Assembly (NCBI GenBank): GCA_910578215.1
Contig: CAJTPH010000008.1
Span: 27,312-87,914, forward strand
Direction of reading: 5' to 3'
Source of the DNA: an uncultured Acetatifactor sp.
GTDB taxonomy: Bacteria; Bacillota; Clostridia; Lachnospirales; Lachnospiraceae
Length of the DNA: 60,603 nt
Both the position numbers and the translations under genes were made by a program. Shown piece by piece: positions 52,318-60,248 of the stretch. Every line of letters begins with the position of its first letter. The first letter of the stretch is position 1. The notes beneath the pieces are model-generated. The model made no database searches. It was not told the DNA's origin and was given only the letters and a program-made list of their open reading frames with translations.

Positions 52318-52629
52318 TTAGTCAATTACTTCGCCAGTTGACTTTGCATAACGGACCTTCTTTTCGCCGTCCATCTTAAAGCCCACTCTGGTTGCCTTGC
52401 CCTTAAAGACAAGCATAACGTTTGAGATATCAATAGGAGCTTCCTTATGAACAATACCGCCGTTGGGGTTAGCCTGGGAAGGCTTCGCATGCTTGGTAAT
52501 CATGTTTATTCCCTCAACGAGCACCTTTCCCTTCTTCATATCTACAGCAATTACCTTTCCCTCCGCATCGCGGTCCTTGCCGGCAATTACCTTTACTGTA
52601 TCGCCCTTTTTAATCTTTAAGCTTGACAT
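52318..52629 (-). CDS. rplX: Ribosomal protein L24 (uL24)
   Basis: 103 residues with the KOW motif at the start (KGDTVKVIAGKDRDAEGKVI) and GGIVHKEAPIDISNVMLV later. It is an assembly initiator of the 50S subunit. AGGAGG precedes the ATG. Confidence 0.97.
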   Translation of the reverse strand: MSSLKIKKGDTVKVIAGKDRDAEGKVIAVDMKKGKVLVEGINMITKHAKPSQANPNGGIVHKEAPIDISNVMLVFKGKATRVGFKMDGEKKVRYAKSTGEVID

Positions 52630-52640
52630 ATAGCACCTCC

Positions 52641-53009
52641 TTACAGCACTTCGGGAGCCAGAGATACGATCTTCATGAACTGCTTGTCACGAAGCTCTCT
52701 CGCTACCGGCCCAAAAATACGGGTTCCTCTTGGAGTCTTGTCGTCTTTGATGATAACTGCCGCATTCTCATCAAACCTGATGTAAGAACCGTCCTTACGG
52801 CGCGCGCCCTTTACAGTGCGGACAACAACTGCCTTAACAACATCGCCCTTCTTTACAACACCTCCGGGTGTTGCATCTTTAACAGAAGCGACGATAACAT
52901 CACCAATGTGTGCATATCTTCTTGTAGAGCCGCCCATAACGCGAATGCAAAGCAATTCTTTCGCACCGGTGTTATCAGCAACCTTCAATCTCGTTTCCTG
53001 CTGAATCAT
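52641..53009 (-). CDS. rplN: Ribosomal protein L14 (uL14)
   Basis: 122 residues. MIQQETRLKVADNTGAKELL, RRYAHIGDVIVASVKDATPGG and RGTRIFGPVARELRDKQFMK are characteristic. It forms part of the inter-subunit bridges on the 50S subunit. Confidence 0.97.
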   Translation of the reverse strand: MIQQETRLKVADNTGAKELLCIRVMGGSTRRYAHIGDVIVASVKDATPGGVVKKGDVVKAVVVRTVKGARRKDGSYIRFDENAAVIIKDDKTPRGTRIFGPVARELRDKQFMKIVSLAPEVL

Positions 53010-53075
53010 GTTTATACCTCCCTGTGCGCTTCAGCGCACATCCATATCAGAATCTGGACGAAAAAATTCCTCCAA

Positions 53076-53330
53076 TTACTTTGCCCGTTCTACGATTTCC
53101 ACAAGTCTCCATCTCTTATCCTTGGAGAGAGGTCTTGTCTCCATAACCTTAACCGTATCGCCGATATTGCACTCATTGTTTTCGTCGTGTGCCTTCAGCT
53201 TGTAGGTATTCTTCACAACCTTTTTATACAGAGGATGCTTCACATGTTCTTCAATTGCAACGACAACGGTTTTATCCATCTTGTTGCTTACTACCTTACC
53301 GGTACGTGTCTTTCTTAAATTTCTTTCCAC
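53076..53330 (-). CDS. rpsQ: Ribosomal protein S17 (uS17)
   Basis: 84 residues. The start is the GTG at 53330, with AAAGGAG 8 nt upstream, giving MERNLRKTRTGKVVSNKMDK; the frame upstream to 53351 is not used. The OB-fold motif VVAIEEHVKHPLYKK and the end RPLSKDKRWRLVEIVE are typical. It binds helix 11 of 16S rRNA. Confidence 0.96.
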   Translation of the reverse strand: MERNLRKTRTGKVVSNKMDKTVVVAIEEHVKHPLYKKVVKNTYKLKAHDENNECNIGDTVKVMETRPLSKDKRWRLVEIVERAK

Positions 53331-53374
53331 GGTTGATTCTCCTTTCCTCACACCCAGTGCGATGCACCTCGTGA

Positions 53375-53578
53375 TTATGCCCTCGCCTTCTCGGTAATAA
53401 CTGTCTGAATACGCGCAATATTCTTTCTGACTTCCTTGATTCTCGACGTATTATCCAGCTGGTTGGTTGCGTTCTGGAATCTCAAATTGAAAAGTTCTTT
53501 CTTTGCAGCGACAAGCTCTTTATTTAACTCTTCAACAGACTTAACTTTTAATTCTTCTACAAACTTACTGGCTTTCAT
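53375..53578 (-). CDS. rpmC: Ribosomal protein L29 (uL29)
   Basis: 67 residues, two-helix hairpin with LNKELVAAKKELFNLRFQNA and IKEVRKNIARIQTVI. It sits at the peptide exit tunnel. Its start overlaps the final base of rplP (53578), so translation is coupled. Confidence 0.96.
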   Translation of the reverse strand: MKASKFVEELKVKSVEELNKELVAAKKELFNLRFQNATNQLDNTSRIKEVRKNIARIQTVITEKARA

Positions 53579-54006
53579 TATTCTACACCGCCTTCCAAAT
53601 CTGCCTTAGAAACGATTTTGCACTTGCAGGGAAGCTTATGCATTGCAAGACGCAGCGCCTCTCTTGCCTGATCCTCGGGGACACCGGCAATTTCAAACAT
53701 AACACGACCGGGTTTAACAACAGCTACCCAATACTCCAAAGTTCCCTTACCGGAACCCATACGGGTCTCAGCCGGCTTTGTGGTAACGGGCTTGTCAGGG
53801 AAAATCTTGATCCAGACCTGACCGGAACGCTTTGTGCAACGGGTAAGCGCAATACGGGCCGCCTCAATCTGATTCGATTTGATCCAACAGGGTTCCTGCG
53901 CTACAAGGCCGAATTCACCGTAGGTAAGGACATTGCCTCTTGTCGCCTTGCCTCTCATAGTGCCGCGGAACTGTTTACGATGCTTTACTCTCTTAGGCAT
54001 TAACAT
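53578..54006 (-). CDS. rplP: Ribosomal protein L16 (uL16)
   Basis: 142 residues. MLMPKRVKHRKQFRG, TRCTKRSGQVWIKIFPDKPVT in pieces, and RMGSGKGTLEYWVAVVKPGR identify it. The first ATG (54006) fits the GAAGGGAG site at 11 nt better than the ATG at 54000. It overlaps rpsC by 14 bases. It lies near the A-site and peptidyl-transferase centre. Confidence 0.97.
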   Translation of the reverse strand: MLMPKRVKHRKQFRGTMRGKATRGNVLTYGEFGLVAQEPCWIKSNQIEAARIALTRCTKRSGQVWIKIFPDKPVTTKPAETRMGSGKGTLEYWVAVVKPGRVMFEIAGVPEDQAREALRLAMHKLPCKCKIVSKADLEGGVE

Positions 54007-54667
54007 GATTATTATCGCTCCCTTCCGTCTGATTTCCCTTTGTAGGAAGTATTTCGCCTTTATAGATCCAAACCTTTACTCCAACCTTGCCATAGGTGGT
54101 ATCCGCCTCTGCGAAGCCGTAATCGATATCCGCCCTCAGGGTCTGGAGAGGAATGGTACCCTCGCTGTAGAATTCGGAACGGGCAATATCAGCCCCGCCG
54201 AGACGTCCTGAACAGCAGGTCTTGATTCCCAGCGCTCCCGCCTTCATTGTCCTGCCCATGCAGGACTTCATTGCACGCCTGAAGGACACACGGTTCTCCA
54301 GCTGCTGTGCAATATTCTCTGCAACAAGCTGCGCGTCCCTGTCAGGTCTCTTGATCTCCTTGATATCGAGCAGAATCTTCTTGTCGGTGATCTTTGCCAG
54401 CTCTGCCTTTGTGACCTCGATCTCTGCGCCGCCCTTACCGATGATAACGCCGGGCTTCGCTGTGTGGATGATCACCCTCACTCTGTCAGACGCTCTCTCG
54501 ATCTCTATCTTCGCAACACCTGCGCTGTATAACTTCTTCTTCAGAAACTTTCTGATCTCGTAGTCCTCAACAAGATAATCTGCGAACTCGCTCTCAGCAT
54601 ACCACTTGGAATCCCAATCTTTAATTATTCCGACTCTTAAGCCATGAGGATTAACTTTCTGTCCCAT
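53993..54667 (-). CDS. rpsC: Ribosomal protein S3 (uS3)
   Basis: 224 residues. MGQKVNPHGLRVGIIKDWDS at the start, the KH motif KPGVIIGKGGAEIEV, and GAEIARSE-like GADIARSEFYSEG are diagnostic. It forms the mRNA entry region with S4 and S5. The C-terminus is short. Confidence 0.97.
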   Translation of the reverse strand: MGQKVNPHGLRVGIIKDWDSKWYAESEFADYLVEDYEIRKFLKKKLYSAGVAKIEIERASDRVRVIIHTAKPGVIIGKGGAEIEVTKAELAKITDKKILLDIKEIKRPDRDAQLVAENIAQQLENRVSFRRAMKSCMGRTMKAGALGIKTCCSGRLGGADIARSEFYSEGTIPLQTLRADIDYGFAEADTTYGKVGVKVWIYKGEILPTKGNQTEGSDNNHVNA

Positions 54668-54687
54668 TTATTTGTCTGCTCCTTTCC

Positions 54688-55077
54688 CTACTTCTTCTCA
54701 TCCAAAACAACAGTGATATGGCTCATTCTCTTTTCGATGCGGTAAGCCCTGCCCTGTGCCCTGGGTTGAATGCGCTTCATTGTAGGTCCCTTGTTTGCGT
54801 AACACTCTGCAATATAAAGGTTTTCCTTATTCATGCCGTTGTTGTTCTCAGCGTTTGCCATCGCCGACTCAACCAGCTTTTTGATAAGACCGGAAGCATA
54901 TCTGGGATTGTATTCCAGAATACCAAGTGCAGTCTGCACGTCCTTGCCCCTTATAGCGTCTAATACGAAGCATGCCTTCTGTACGGACACTCTCGCATAT
55001 GACAGCTTTGCCGAAGGCCTTGTATCCTTCTGAGCGTTTCTCTCTCTCTTGATCTGACTTCTATGCCCTTTAGCCAT
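54688..55077 (-). CDS. rplV: Ribosomal protein L22 (uL22)
   Basis: 129 residues from the ATG at 55077, following AGGAGG. SYARVSVQKACFVLDAIRGK, the loop NNGMNKENLYIAECYANKGP, and the tunnel-lining RIQPRAQGRAYRIEKRMSH mark L22. A 142-base gap separates it from rpsS. Confidence 0.96.
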   Translation of the reverse strand: MAKGHRSQIKRERNAQKDTRPSAKLSYARVSVQKACFVLDAIRGKDVQTALGILEYNPRYASGLIKKLVESAMANAENNNGMNKENLYIAECYANKGPTMKRIQPRAQGRAYRIEKRMSHITVVLDEKK

Positions 55078-55219
55078 AGATAATATCCTCCTTAATATAC
55101 GCATCTGCTACAGTGGAAAGGTTTTATTCCGTATGCTCTCCCGCACTGCAGACAGACTGAAAATGCAATACCCTCCCGGGTAATTGTGCGCTGCGGACGC
55201 CCGCGTTTACTTAGCTTTG

Positions 55220-55501
55220 TTATCTCACCTTAGACTTTTTCTCGTCTTTTCCATGGCCTCTGTAGGTTCTGGTTGCAACGAACTCACCCAGCTTATGACC
55301 TACCATATCCTCGGTTATATATACAGGAACGTGCTTTCTGCCGTCATGAACCGCAATTGTATGTCCCACGAAAGAGGGGAAAATTGTAGAGCGGCGGGAC
55401 CAGGTCTTAATGACCTGCTTCTGTCCTGAAGCATTTAAAGCATCAACTTTCTTTAACAGGCTTGCGTCTGCGAAAGGTCCTTTTTTCAGTGATCTAGCCA
55501 T
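55220..55501 (-). CDS. rpsS: Ribosomal protein S19 (uS19)
   Basis: 93 residues. MARSLKKGPFADASLLKKVD, TWSRRSTIFPSFVGHTIAVHD in pieces, and GHKLGEFVATRTYRGHGKD are signatures. It pairs with S13 in the 30S head. It sits 27 bases behind rplB. Confidence 0.97.
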   Translation of the reverse strand: MARSLKKGPFADASLLKKVDALNASGQKQVIKTWSRRSTIFPSFVGHTIAVHDGRKHVPVYITEDMVGHKLGEFVATRTYRGHGKDEKKSKVR

Positions 55502-55528
55502 TGTCTTTCCTCCTGTTTTTCTTCATCA

Positions 55529-56371
55529 TTACTTCATGGCTTTGCCGTCGCGTCTTCTTACGATCAGCTTGTTGGAAGCCTTCTTAGCCTTGCGTGTCTT
55601 AAGGCCAAGCGCAGGCTTACCCCAGGGAGTAGAAGGACCGGGACGCCCGATTCCAGTCTTGCCTTCGCCGCCGCCGTGAGGATGGTCGTTCGGGTTCATA
55701 ACGGAACCGCGCACAGTAGGACGGATACCCATATGGCGCTTACGCCCTGCCTTGCCGAGCTTGATAAGATTGTGATCTCCGTTGCCCACAACGCCTACGG
55801 TTGCACGGCATACGACGGGAACCATTCTCATCTCGCCGGAGGGAAGACGCAGTGTAGCATACTTTCCTTCCTTCGCCATCACCTGTGCGCTGTTGCCTGC
55901 GGAGCGGACCATCTGACCGCCCTTGCCGGGATACAGTTCAATGTTGTGTACCTGGGTACCTACAGGAATCTCTGATAAAGGCAGGCAGTTGCCGACTCTT
56001 ACCTCCGCTGTGGGTCCGTTCATGACCTTCATGCCGTCGGTCAGACCCTGAGGAGCAAGGATATATGCCTTCTCTCCGTCCGCATAGCAGATAAGCGCAA
56101 TATTCGCGCTTCTGTTGGGATCGTACTCGATGCCCTTCACGGTTGCAGGAATGCCGTCCTTATTTCTTTTGAAATCAATGATTCTGTACTTTCTTCTGGA
56201 GCCGCCGCCATGGTGTCTCACAGTGATCTTACCCTGATTGTTACGACCGGCGTTCTTCTTAAGAGAAACACAAAGGCTCTTCTCGGGAGACTCTTTGGTG
56301 ATCTCCGCCTTATCGGAGCTGGTCATATTTCTTCTGGAGGGTGTATAGGGATTATATGTCTTAATACCCAT
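55529..56371 (-). CDS. rplB: Ribosomal protein L2 (uL2)
   Basis: 280 residues from the ATG at 56371, with AAAGGAG upstream. MGIKTYNPYTPSRRNMT opens it; GRNNQGKITVRHHGGGSRRK and the C-terminal MNPNDHPHGGGEGKTGIGR include the His near the peptidyl-transferase centre. Usual length. Confidence 0.97.
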   Translation of the reverse strand: MGIKTYNPYTPSRRNMTSSDKAEITKESPEKSLCVSLKKNAGRNNQGKITVRHHGGGSRRKYRIIDFKRNKDGIPATVKGIEYDPNRSANIALICYADGEKAYILAPQGLTDGMKVMNGPTAEVRVGNCLPLSEIPVGTQVHNIELYPGKGGQMVRSAGNSAQVMAKEGKYATLRLPSGEMRMVPVVCRATVGVVGNGDHNLIKLGKAGRKRHMGIRPTVRGSVMNPNDHPHGGGEGKTGIGRPGPSTPWGKPALGLKTRKAKKASNKLIVRRRDGKAMK

Positions 56372-56506
56372 TGTCTTATCTCCTTTTTCTGATTTTTTGC
56401 GCGGCAGCCGTTTCTGCCGCATACATAAATTTACCTGCCGCCCTGACTAAACCCGGAAATTCTCAAGCAGCACATGATGCTGTCCCGGAATTTCCCGTCG
56501 GTCATT

Positions 56507-56806
56507 TTAGAGTCCTGCAAAAATTTCGATATCCTTGCTGTCCTCAGTCAGGGTAACGATTGCCTTCTTGGTCTTTGCAGTCTTTCCAAACGTCATTCCG
56601 CGTCTCTTATTCTTGCCCACGCAGTTCATGGTGTTGACGCGCTTTACCTTTGCGCCCTCAAACATTTTCTGCACGGCTTCCTTGATCTGGGTCTTGTTAG
56701 CCTCCGGATGAACGAGGAAGGTATAGGTCTTCTCTCCCATCCCCGACATACTCTTCTCAGTGATAACCGGTTTGAGGATAACATCATAATATTTAATATC
56801 TGCCAT
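56507..56806 (-). CDS. rplW: Ribosomal protein L23 (uL23)
   Basis: 99 residues. YYDVILKPVITEKSMSGMGE, then HPEANKTQIKEAVQKMFE and VNTMNCVGKNKRRGMTFGKT, identify L23, the docking site for SRP and trigger factor at the tunnel exit. Its start overlaps the last base of rplD. Confidence 0.97.
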   Translation of the reverse strand: MADIKYYDVILKPVITEKSMSGMGEKTYTFLVHPEANKTQIKEAVQKMFEGAKVKRVNTMNCVGKNKRRGMTFGKTAKTKKAIVTLTEDSKDIEIFAGL

Positions 56807-57462
56807 TATGCGTACACCTCCTCAATATTTGCCACTGCACTCTTGGTGATAACCACGGTGCCGCTCTTCATGATATCATACACGTTTATCGTGCTGTTGA
56901 CCTTTTTCATTTCATTCTCGGTCTCAACCTGCACATACGAGGTCTCCACCGCGGGAAGGTTTCTTGCGGACATGATCACATTCTTATCAATGCCCTCCAT
57001 GATAATCAGTGCCTTGGCTGCCTTCAGGTTTTCAAGAACCTTCACAAGTCCCTTTGTCTTGATCTCGTCAAGCTTCAGCTCATCCACCACGATAAGCTTG
57101 TTGTCCTGAACCTTGCTGGTCAGGGCAGACCTGATAGCCGCCTGCTTCTCTTTCCTATTCATTTTGAAGGAATAGTCTCTGGGAACGGGAGCGAAAACCA
57201 CGCCGCCGCCCTTCCACTGAGGAGAGCGGGTGGAACCCTGCCTGGCATGTCCCGTACCCTTCTGCCTCCAGGGCTTTCTTCCGCCTCCGGATACTTCAGC
57301 ACGGGTCTTTGCCTTCTGAGTACCCTGACGATTATTTGCAAGCTGCTGCACAACCGCCATGTGTACCAGATGCTCGTTTACGTCCACACCGAATACTTCA
57401 TCGCTCAGCTCGATTGTGCCAACTTCCTTGCCTTCCATATTATAAACAGATACCTTTGCCAT
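56806..57462 (-). CDS. rplD: Ribosomal protein L4 (uL4)
   Basis: 218 residues. The tunnel loop region QGTQKAKTRAEVSGGGRKPW followed by RQKGTGHARQGSTRSPQWKGG in pieces is diagnostic; KVLENLKAAKALIIMEG lies in the C-terminal domain. In gamma-proteobacteria L4 also represses its operon; whether that holds here is unknown. Confidence 0.97.
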   Translation of the reverse strand: MAKVSVYNMEGKEVGTIELSDEVFGVDVNEHLVHMAVVQQLANNRQGTQKAKTRAEVSGGGRKPWRQKGTGHARQGSTRSPQWKGGGVVFAPVPRDYSFKMNRKEKQAAIRSALTSKVQDNKLIVVDELKLDEIKTKGLVKVLENLKAAKALIIMEGIDKNVIMSARNLPAVETSYVQVETENEMKKVNSTINVYDIMKSGTVVITKSAVANIEEVYA

Positions 57463-57503
57463 TCTGATTGGTCCTCCTTTCGCATATCTGGCAAGACGCG
57501 CCG

Positions 57504-58187
57504 TTATGCCTCGACCTTCGTGGTCTCTTTGATGGTTACTAATGCTTTCTTAGCTCCAGGCACGGAACCCTTCACCAAAAGCAGATTCTTCTCAGCATCC
57601 ACTCTTACGATCTCAAGATTCTGCACTGTCACTTTTTCACAACCCATGTGGCCGGGCATTCCCTTGCCCTTGAATACACGGCTGGGAGACGAGCATGCAC
57701 CGTTGGAGCCCTGATGGCGGTGGAACTTGGAACCGTGCTTCATGGGTCCTCTGTGCTGTCCCAGTCTCTTGATCGCGCCCTGGAAGCCTTTTCCCTTGGA
57801 TATTGCGGAAGCGTCGATCCTGTCGCCCTCCGCGAAGATATCCACCTTGATCTCGGCGCCCATGGTATACTCCTCGGCGTTCTCAAACCTGAACTCTCTG
57901 ATATATTTCTTTGCGCTTACGCCTGCCTTCTTGAAGTGGCCTGACACCGCCTTGTTGACAGCATGCCTGTGGATGTACTCCTTCTTGCCGCTTGCGTCCT
58001 TGTTGATAATTCTCTCCTTCGCGTCAACAAAGCCGACCTGTACCGCACTGTAGCCGTCGTTCTCAACTGTCTTGACCTGTGTAACCACGCAGGGACCGGC
58101 CTGAAGAACGGTCACAGGAACCAACACGCCGTCTTCACTGAAAACTTGTGTCATTCCAACCTTTGTCGCCAAAATAGCTTTCTTCAT
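57504..58187 (-). CDS. rplC: Ribosomal protein L3 (uL3)
   Basis: 227 residues, slightly long. MKKAILATKVGMTQVFSEDG, the loop FQGAIKRLGQHRGPMKHGSK with RHQGSNGACSSPSRVFKGKG, and MPGHMGCEKVTVQNLEIVRVD in pieces, identify L3, which reaches the peptidyl-transferase centre. Confidence 0.97.
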   Translation of the reverse strand: MKKAILATKVGMTQVFSEDGVLVPVTVLQAGPCVVTQVKTVENDGYSAVQVGFVDAKERIINKDASGKKEYIHRHAVNKAVSGHFKKAGVSAKKYIREFRFENAEEYTMGAEIKVDIFAEGDRIDASAISKGKGFQGAIKRLGQHRGPMKHGSKFHRHQGSNGACSSPSRVFKGKGMPGHMGCEKVTVQNLEIVRVDAEKNLLLVKGSVPGAKKALVTIKETTKVEA

Positions 58188-58323
58188 GTTTCCTCTCTTT
58201 CTGCCCTTCCGGGCTTTCTGCGGGCGCCGCCCTGTCTGGACCGCACCCTTCTACATAGCGGACCACACGGTTATTGTTGCGCCGTAACCTGTGTGTTCTT
58301 ACGTCTAAGTAGAGGTTTTTGAT

Positions 58324-58641
58324 TTACTTTGTCTTCATTTTTATATCAATATAAACACCCGCAGGCATCTCCAGTCTCTGCAGCGCATCAACCGTCTTCT
58401 GGGTGGGTGCAATGATATCGATAAGTCTCTTATGAGTCCTCTGCTCGAACTGCTCTCTGGAATCCTTGTACTTGTGTACGGCTCTCAAAATCGTGACAAC
58501 CTCCTTCTTGGTAGGAAGGGGCACGGGACCGCTCACCTCTGATCCTGTCTTCTTTACAGTTTCGATAATCTTCTTTGCGGAAGCATCTACCAGCTGATGC
58601 TCATAAGCCTTAAGGGTAATTCTCATCACTTGATTTGCCAT
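58324..58641 (-). CDS. rpsJ: Ribosomal protein S10 (uS10)
   Basis: 105 residues. MRITLKAYEHQLVDASAKKI, GPVPLPTKKEVVTILRAVHKY in pieces, and EQFEQRTHKRLIDI are signatures. The ATG at 58641 follows AAAAGGAGG at 11 nt. It is the first gene of the S10 operon; S10 also acts in NusB-dependent antitermination. Confidence 0.97.
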   Translation of the reverse strand: MANQVMRITLKAYEHQLVDASAKKIIETVKKTGSEVSGPVPLPTKKEVVTILRAVHKYKDSREQFEQRTHKRLIDIIAPTQKTVDALQRLEMPAGVYIDIKMKTK

Positions 58642-58929
58642 AAAAAAAGTCGCCTCCTTTTCGCACTTTTAACGAAATGAAAATTTTCATTTTCATTTTA
58701 GTACGACAAGCGGTGACTGTACACTCTCCCGTGTGTGTCCTAAATTCTTACGCAACTACTCAAATTTAATTCCTCACACGTCGTTTCTACAAATTACAGT
58801 AGACTCTCAATTGGTACAGTGACTTGTCGTCAGTTTTCAACTTGACATTCGCTCCACGGAAAAACCTGATCGTCATTGCTGACAATCAGCAACCTCGCGT
58901 TTCACAGCTATCATGCCACAGCAATTTGT
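58642..58929 (-). promoter_or_regulatory. Long S10-operon leader
   Basis: About 280 untranslated nt lie between the promoter and rpsJ. A perfect 18-bp palindrome AAATGAAAATTTTCATTT (58675-58692) lies just before the ribosome binding site. Other parts contain paired segments, for example TTGCTGA...TCAGCAA. The leader may be a control region, but no known riboswitch or L4-type leader was recognised. Confidence 0.5.
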
Positions 58930-58958
58930 AGTATACATGGTAATTACTGACTTTGCAA
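58930..58958 (-). promoter_or_regulatory. Promoter of the S10 operon
   Basis: TTGCAA (58953-58958), 17 nt, TATACT (58930-58935) on the minus strand, about 290 nt before rpsJ. Confidence 0.7.
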
Positions 58959-59028
58959 GAACTTTTTTATGTTTTTTGCACTTTTTTTTGTACAATGGTA
59001 AATCCTATGGCTTTCCTGCTCCCTTATA

Positions 59029-59057
59029 TTTACTCCTGACAAAAAATCCGGTATAAT
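59029..59057 (+). promoter_or_regulatory. Possible promoter of the RlmI-like methyltransferase gene
   Basis: TTTACT (59029-59034), 17 nt, TATAAT (59052-59057). The -10 is perfect and the -35 weak. It would give a leader of about 270 nt that includes the tandem repeat. Confidence 0.5.
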
Positions 59058-59200
59058 TTATACAGGACAGGCAAAACAAGGCCGCCGGACCCACAAACCG
59101 CAGGCGGGGATAAAACCGATTGAATCAGGAAAATCAAATACCCTGGCGGCAGCCGCCCGGCTCATTGACCGCAGGGATAAACGATAGCAAAAAAATGACA

Positions 59201-59315
59201 GCAAAAATAAATCAAGGCAGAAATAAATTTAAGGCAGAAATAAATTAAAACAGAAATAAATTAAAGCAGATATTAATTAAAGCAGATATTAATTAAAGCA
59301 AAGCTAAATTAAAAT
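59201..59315 (+). repeat. AT-rich tandem repeat of 16-17 bp units
   Basis: About seven imperfect copies of a unit of the form GCAGAAATAAATTAAA, drifting to GCAGATATTAATTAAA (two identical adjacent copies) and GCAAAGCTAAATTAAA. It ends 18 bases before the methyltransferase ATG, directly before GAGG, so it lies in the mRNA leader. Confidence 0.85.
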
Positions 59316-59332
59316 AGAAAAGAGGAAAAATT

Positions 59333-60244
59333 ATGTGGATTGCAGATAGCTGGAAGGATTATGAAGTCCTGGACGCCTCGGGCGGAGAAAAGCTGGAGAG
59401 GTGGGGAAGGTACATCCTCGTGCGCCCCGACCCCCAGGTCATCTGGGATACTCCCCGCTCGCACAAAGGCTGGAACACCAGAAACGGGCACTACCATCGA
59501 AGCTCAAAGGGCGGCGGCGAATGGGAAATATTCGACCTGCCGGAGGAATGGAGCATATCCTACCCCCTTGCGCTGCCGGGCGGGCAGGCGGCTGACCGGG
59601 AGGCGCCCGGCATACTGACCTTCCGCTTAAAGCCCTTCAGCTTCAAGCATACCGGGCTTTTCCCTGAACAGGCGGCAAACTGGGACTGGTTTTCCCGGCT
59701 TATCCGCAATGCAGGCAGACCCGTAAAGGTACTGAACCTTTTCGCCTATACCGGCGGAGCCACCGTCGCCGCCGCCGCTGCCGGCGCCTCCGTCACCCAT
59801 GTGGACGCCTCCAAGGGCATGGTGGGCTGGGCAAAGGAAAACGCTGCCGCATCCGGCTTAGGCCAAGCCCCCGTCCGTTTTCTTGTGGACGACTGCGTCA
59901 AGCTCGTGGAGCGGGAGATCCGCAGAGGGAACCTCTACGACGGCATCATCATGGACCCTCCCTCCTACGGACGCGGACCCAGGGGAGAGGTGTGGAAGCT
60001 GGAAGACAGCATCTGGTCCTTTATCCGGCTGGCGGCACGGCTGCTTTCAAAAGATGCTCTGTTTTTCCTTGTCAACTCCTACACCACCGGGCTGCAGCCC
60101 GCCGTGCTCTCCTACATGTTAAGCTCCGCCGTGGCAAAGGACTTCGGCGGGCAGGTGGAAGCGGAGGAAATCGGGCTGCCTGTGACCTCAAGCGGGCTCG
60201 TGCTGCCCTGCGGCGCATCCGGAAGGTGGAGCCGAAAATCCTGA
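59333..60244 (+). CDS. RlmI/RlmK-like SAM-dependent RNA methyltransferase
   Basis: A 303-residue protein. GAGG lies upstream of the ATG. The central part reads FPEQAANWDWF, motif I LNLFAYTGGATVAAAAAGA, VTHVDASKGMVGWAKEN, VDDCVKLVEREIRRG and the catalytic-region MDPPSYGRGP, matching the Methyltrans_SAM (RlmI/RlmK-like) family that methylates 23S rRNA. The N-terminal PUA domain of RlmI is absent and replaced by about 90 residues rich in Trp and Gly. It is convergent with an acyltransferase gene. The target nucleotide is unknown. Confidence 0.83.
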   Translation: MWIADSWKDYEVLDASGGEKLERWGRYILVRPDPQVIWDTPRSHKGWNTRNGHYHRSSKGGGEWEIFDLPEEWSISYPLALPGGQAADREAPGILTFRLKPFSFKHTGLFPEQAANWDWFSRLIRNAGRPVKVLNLFAYTGGATVAAAAAGASVTHVDASKGMVGWAKENAAASGLGQAPVRFLVDDCVKLVEREIRRGNLYDGIIMDPPSYGRGPRGEVWKLEDSIWSFIRLAARLLSKDALFFLVNSYTTGLQPAVLSYMLSSAVAKDFGGQVEAEEIGLPVTSSGLVLPCGASGRWSRKS

Positions 60245-60248
60245 CGGC

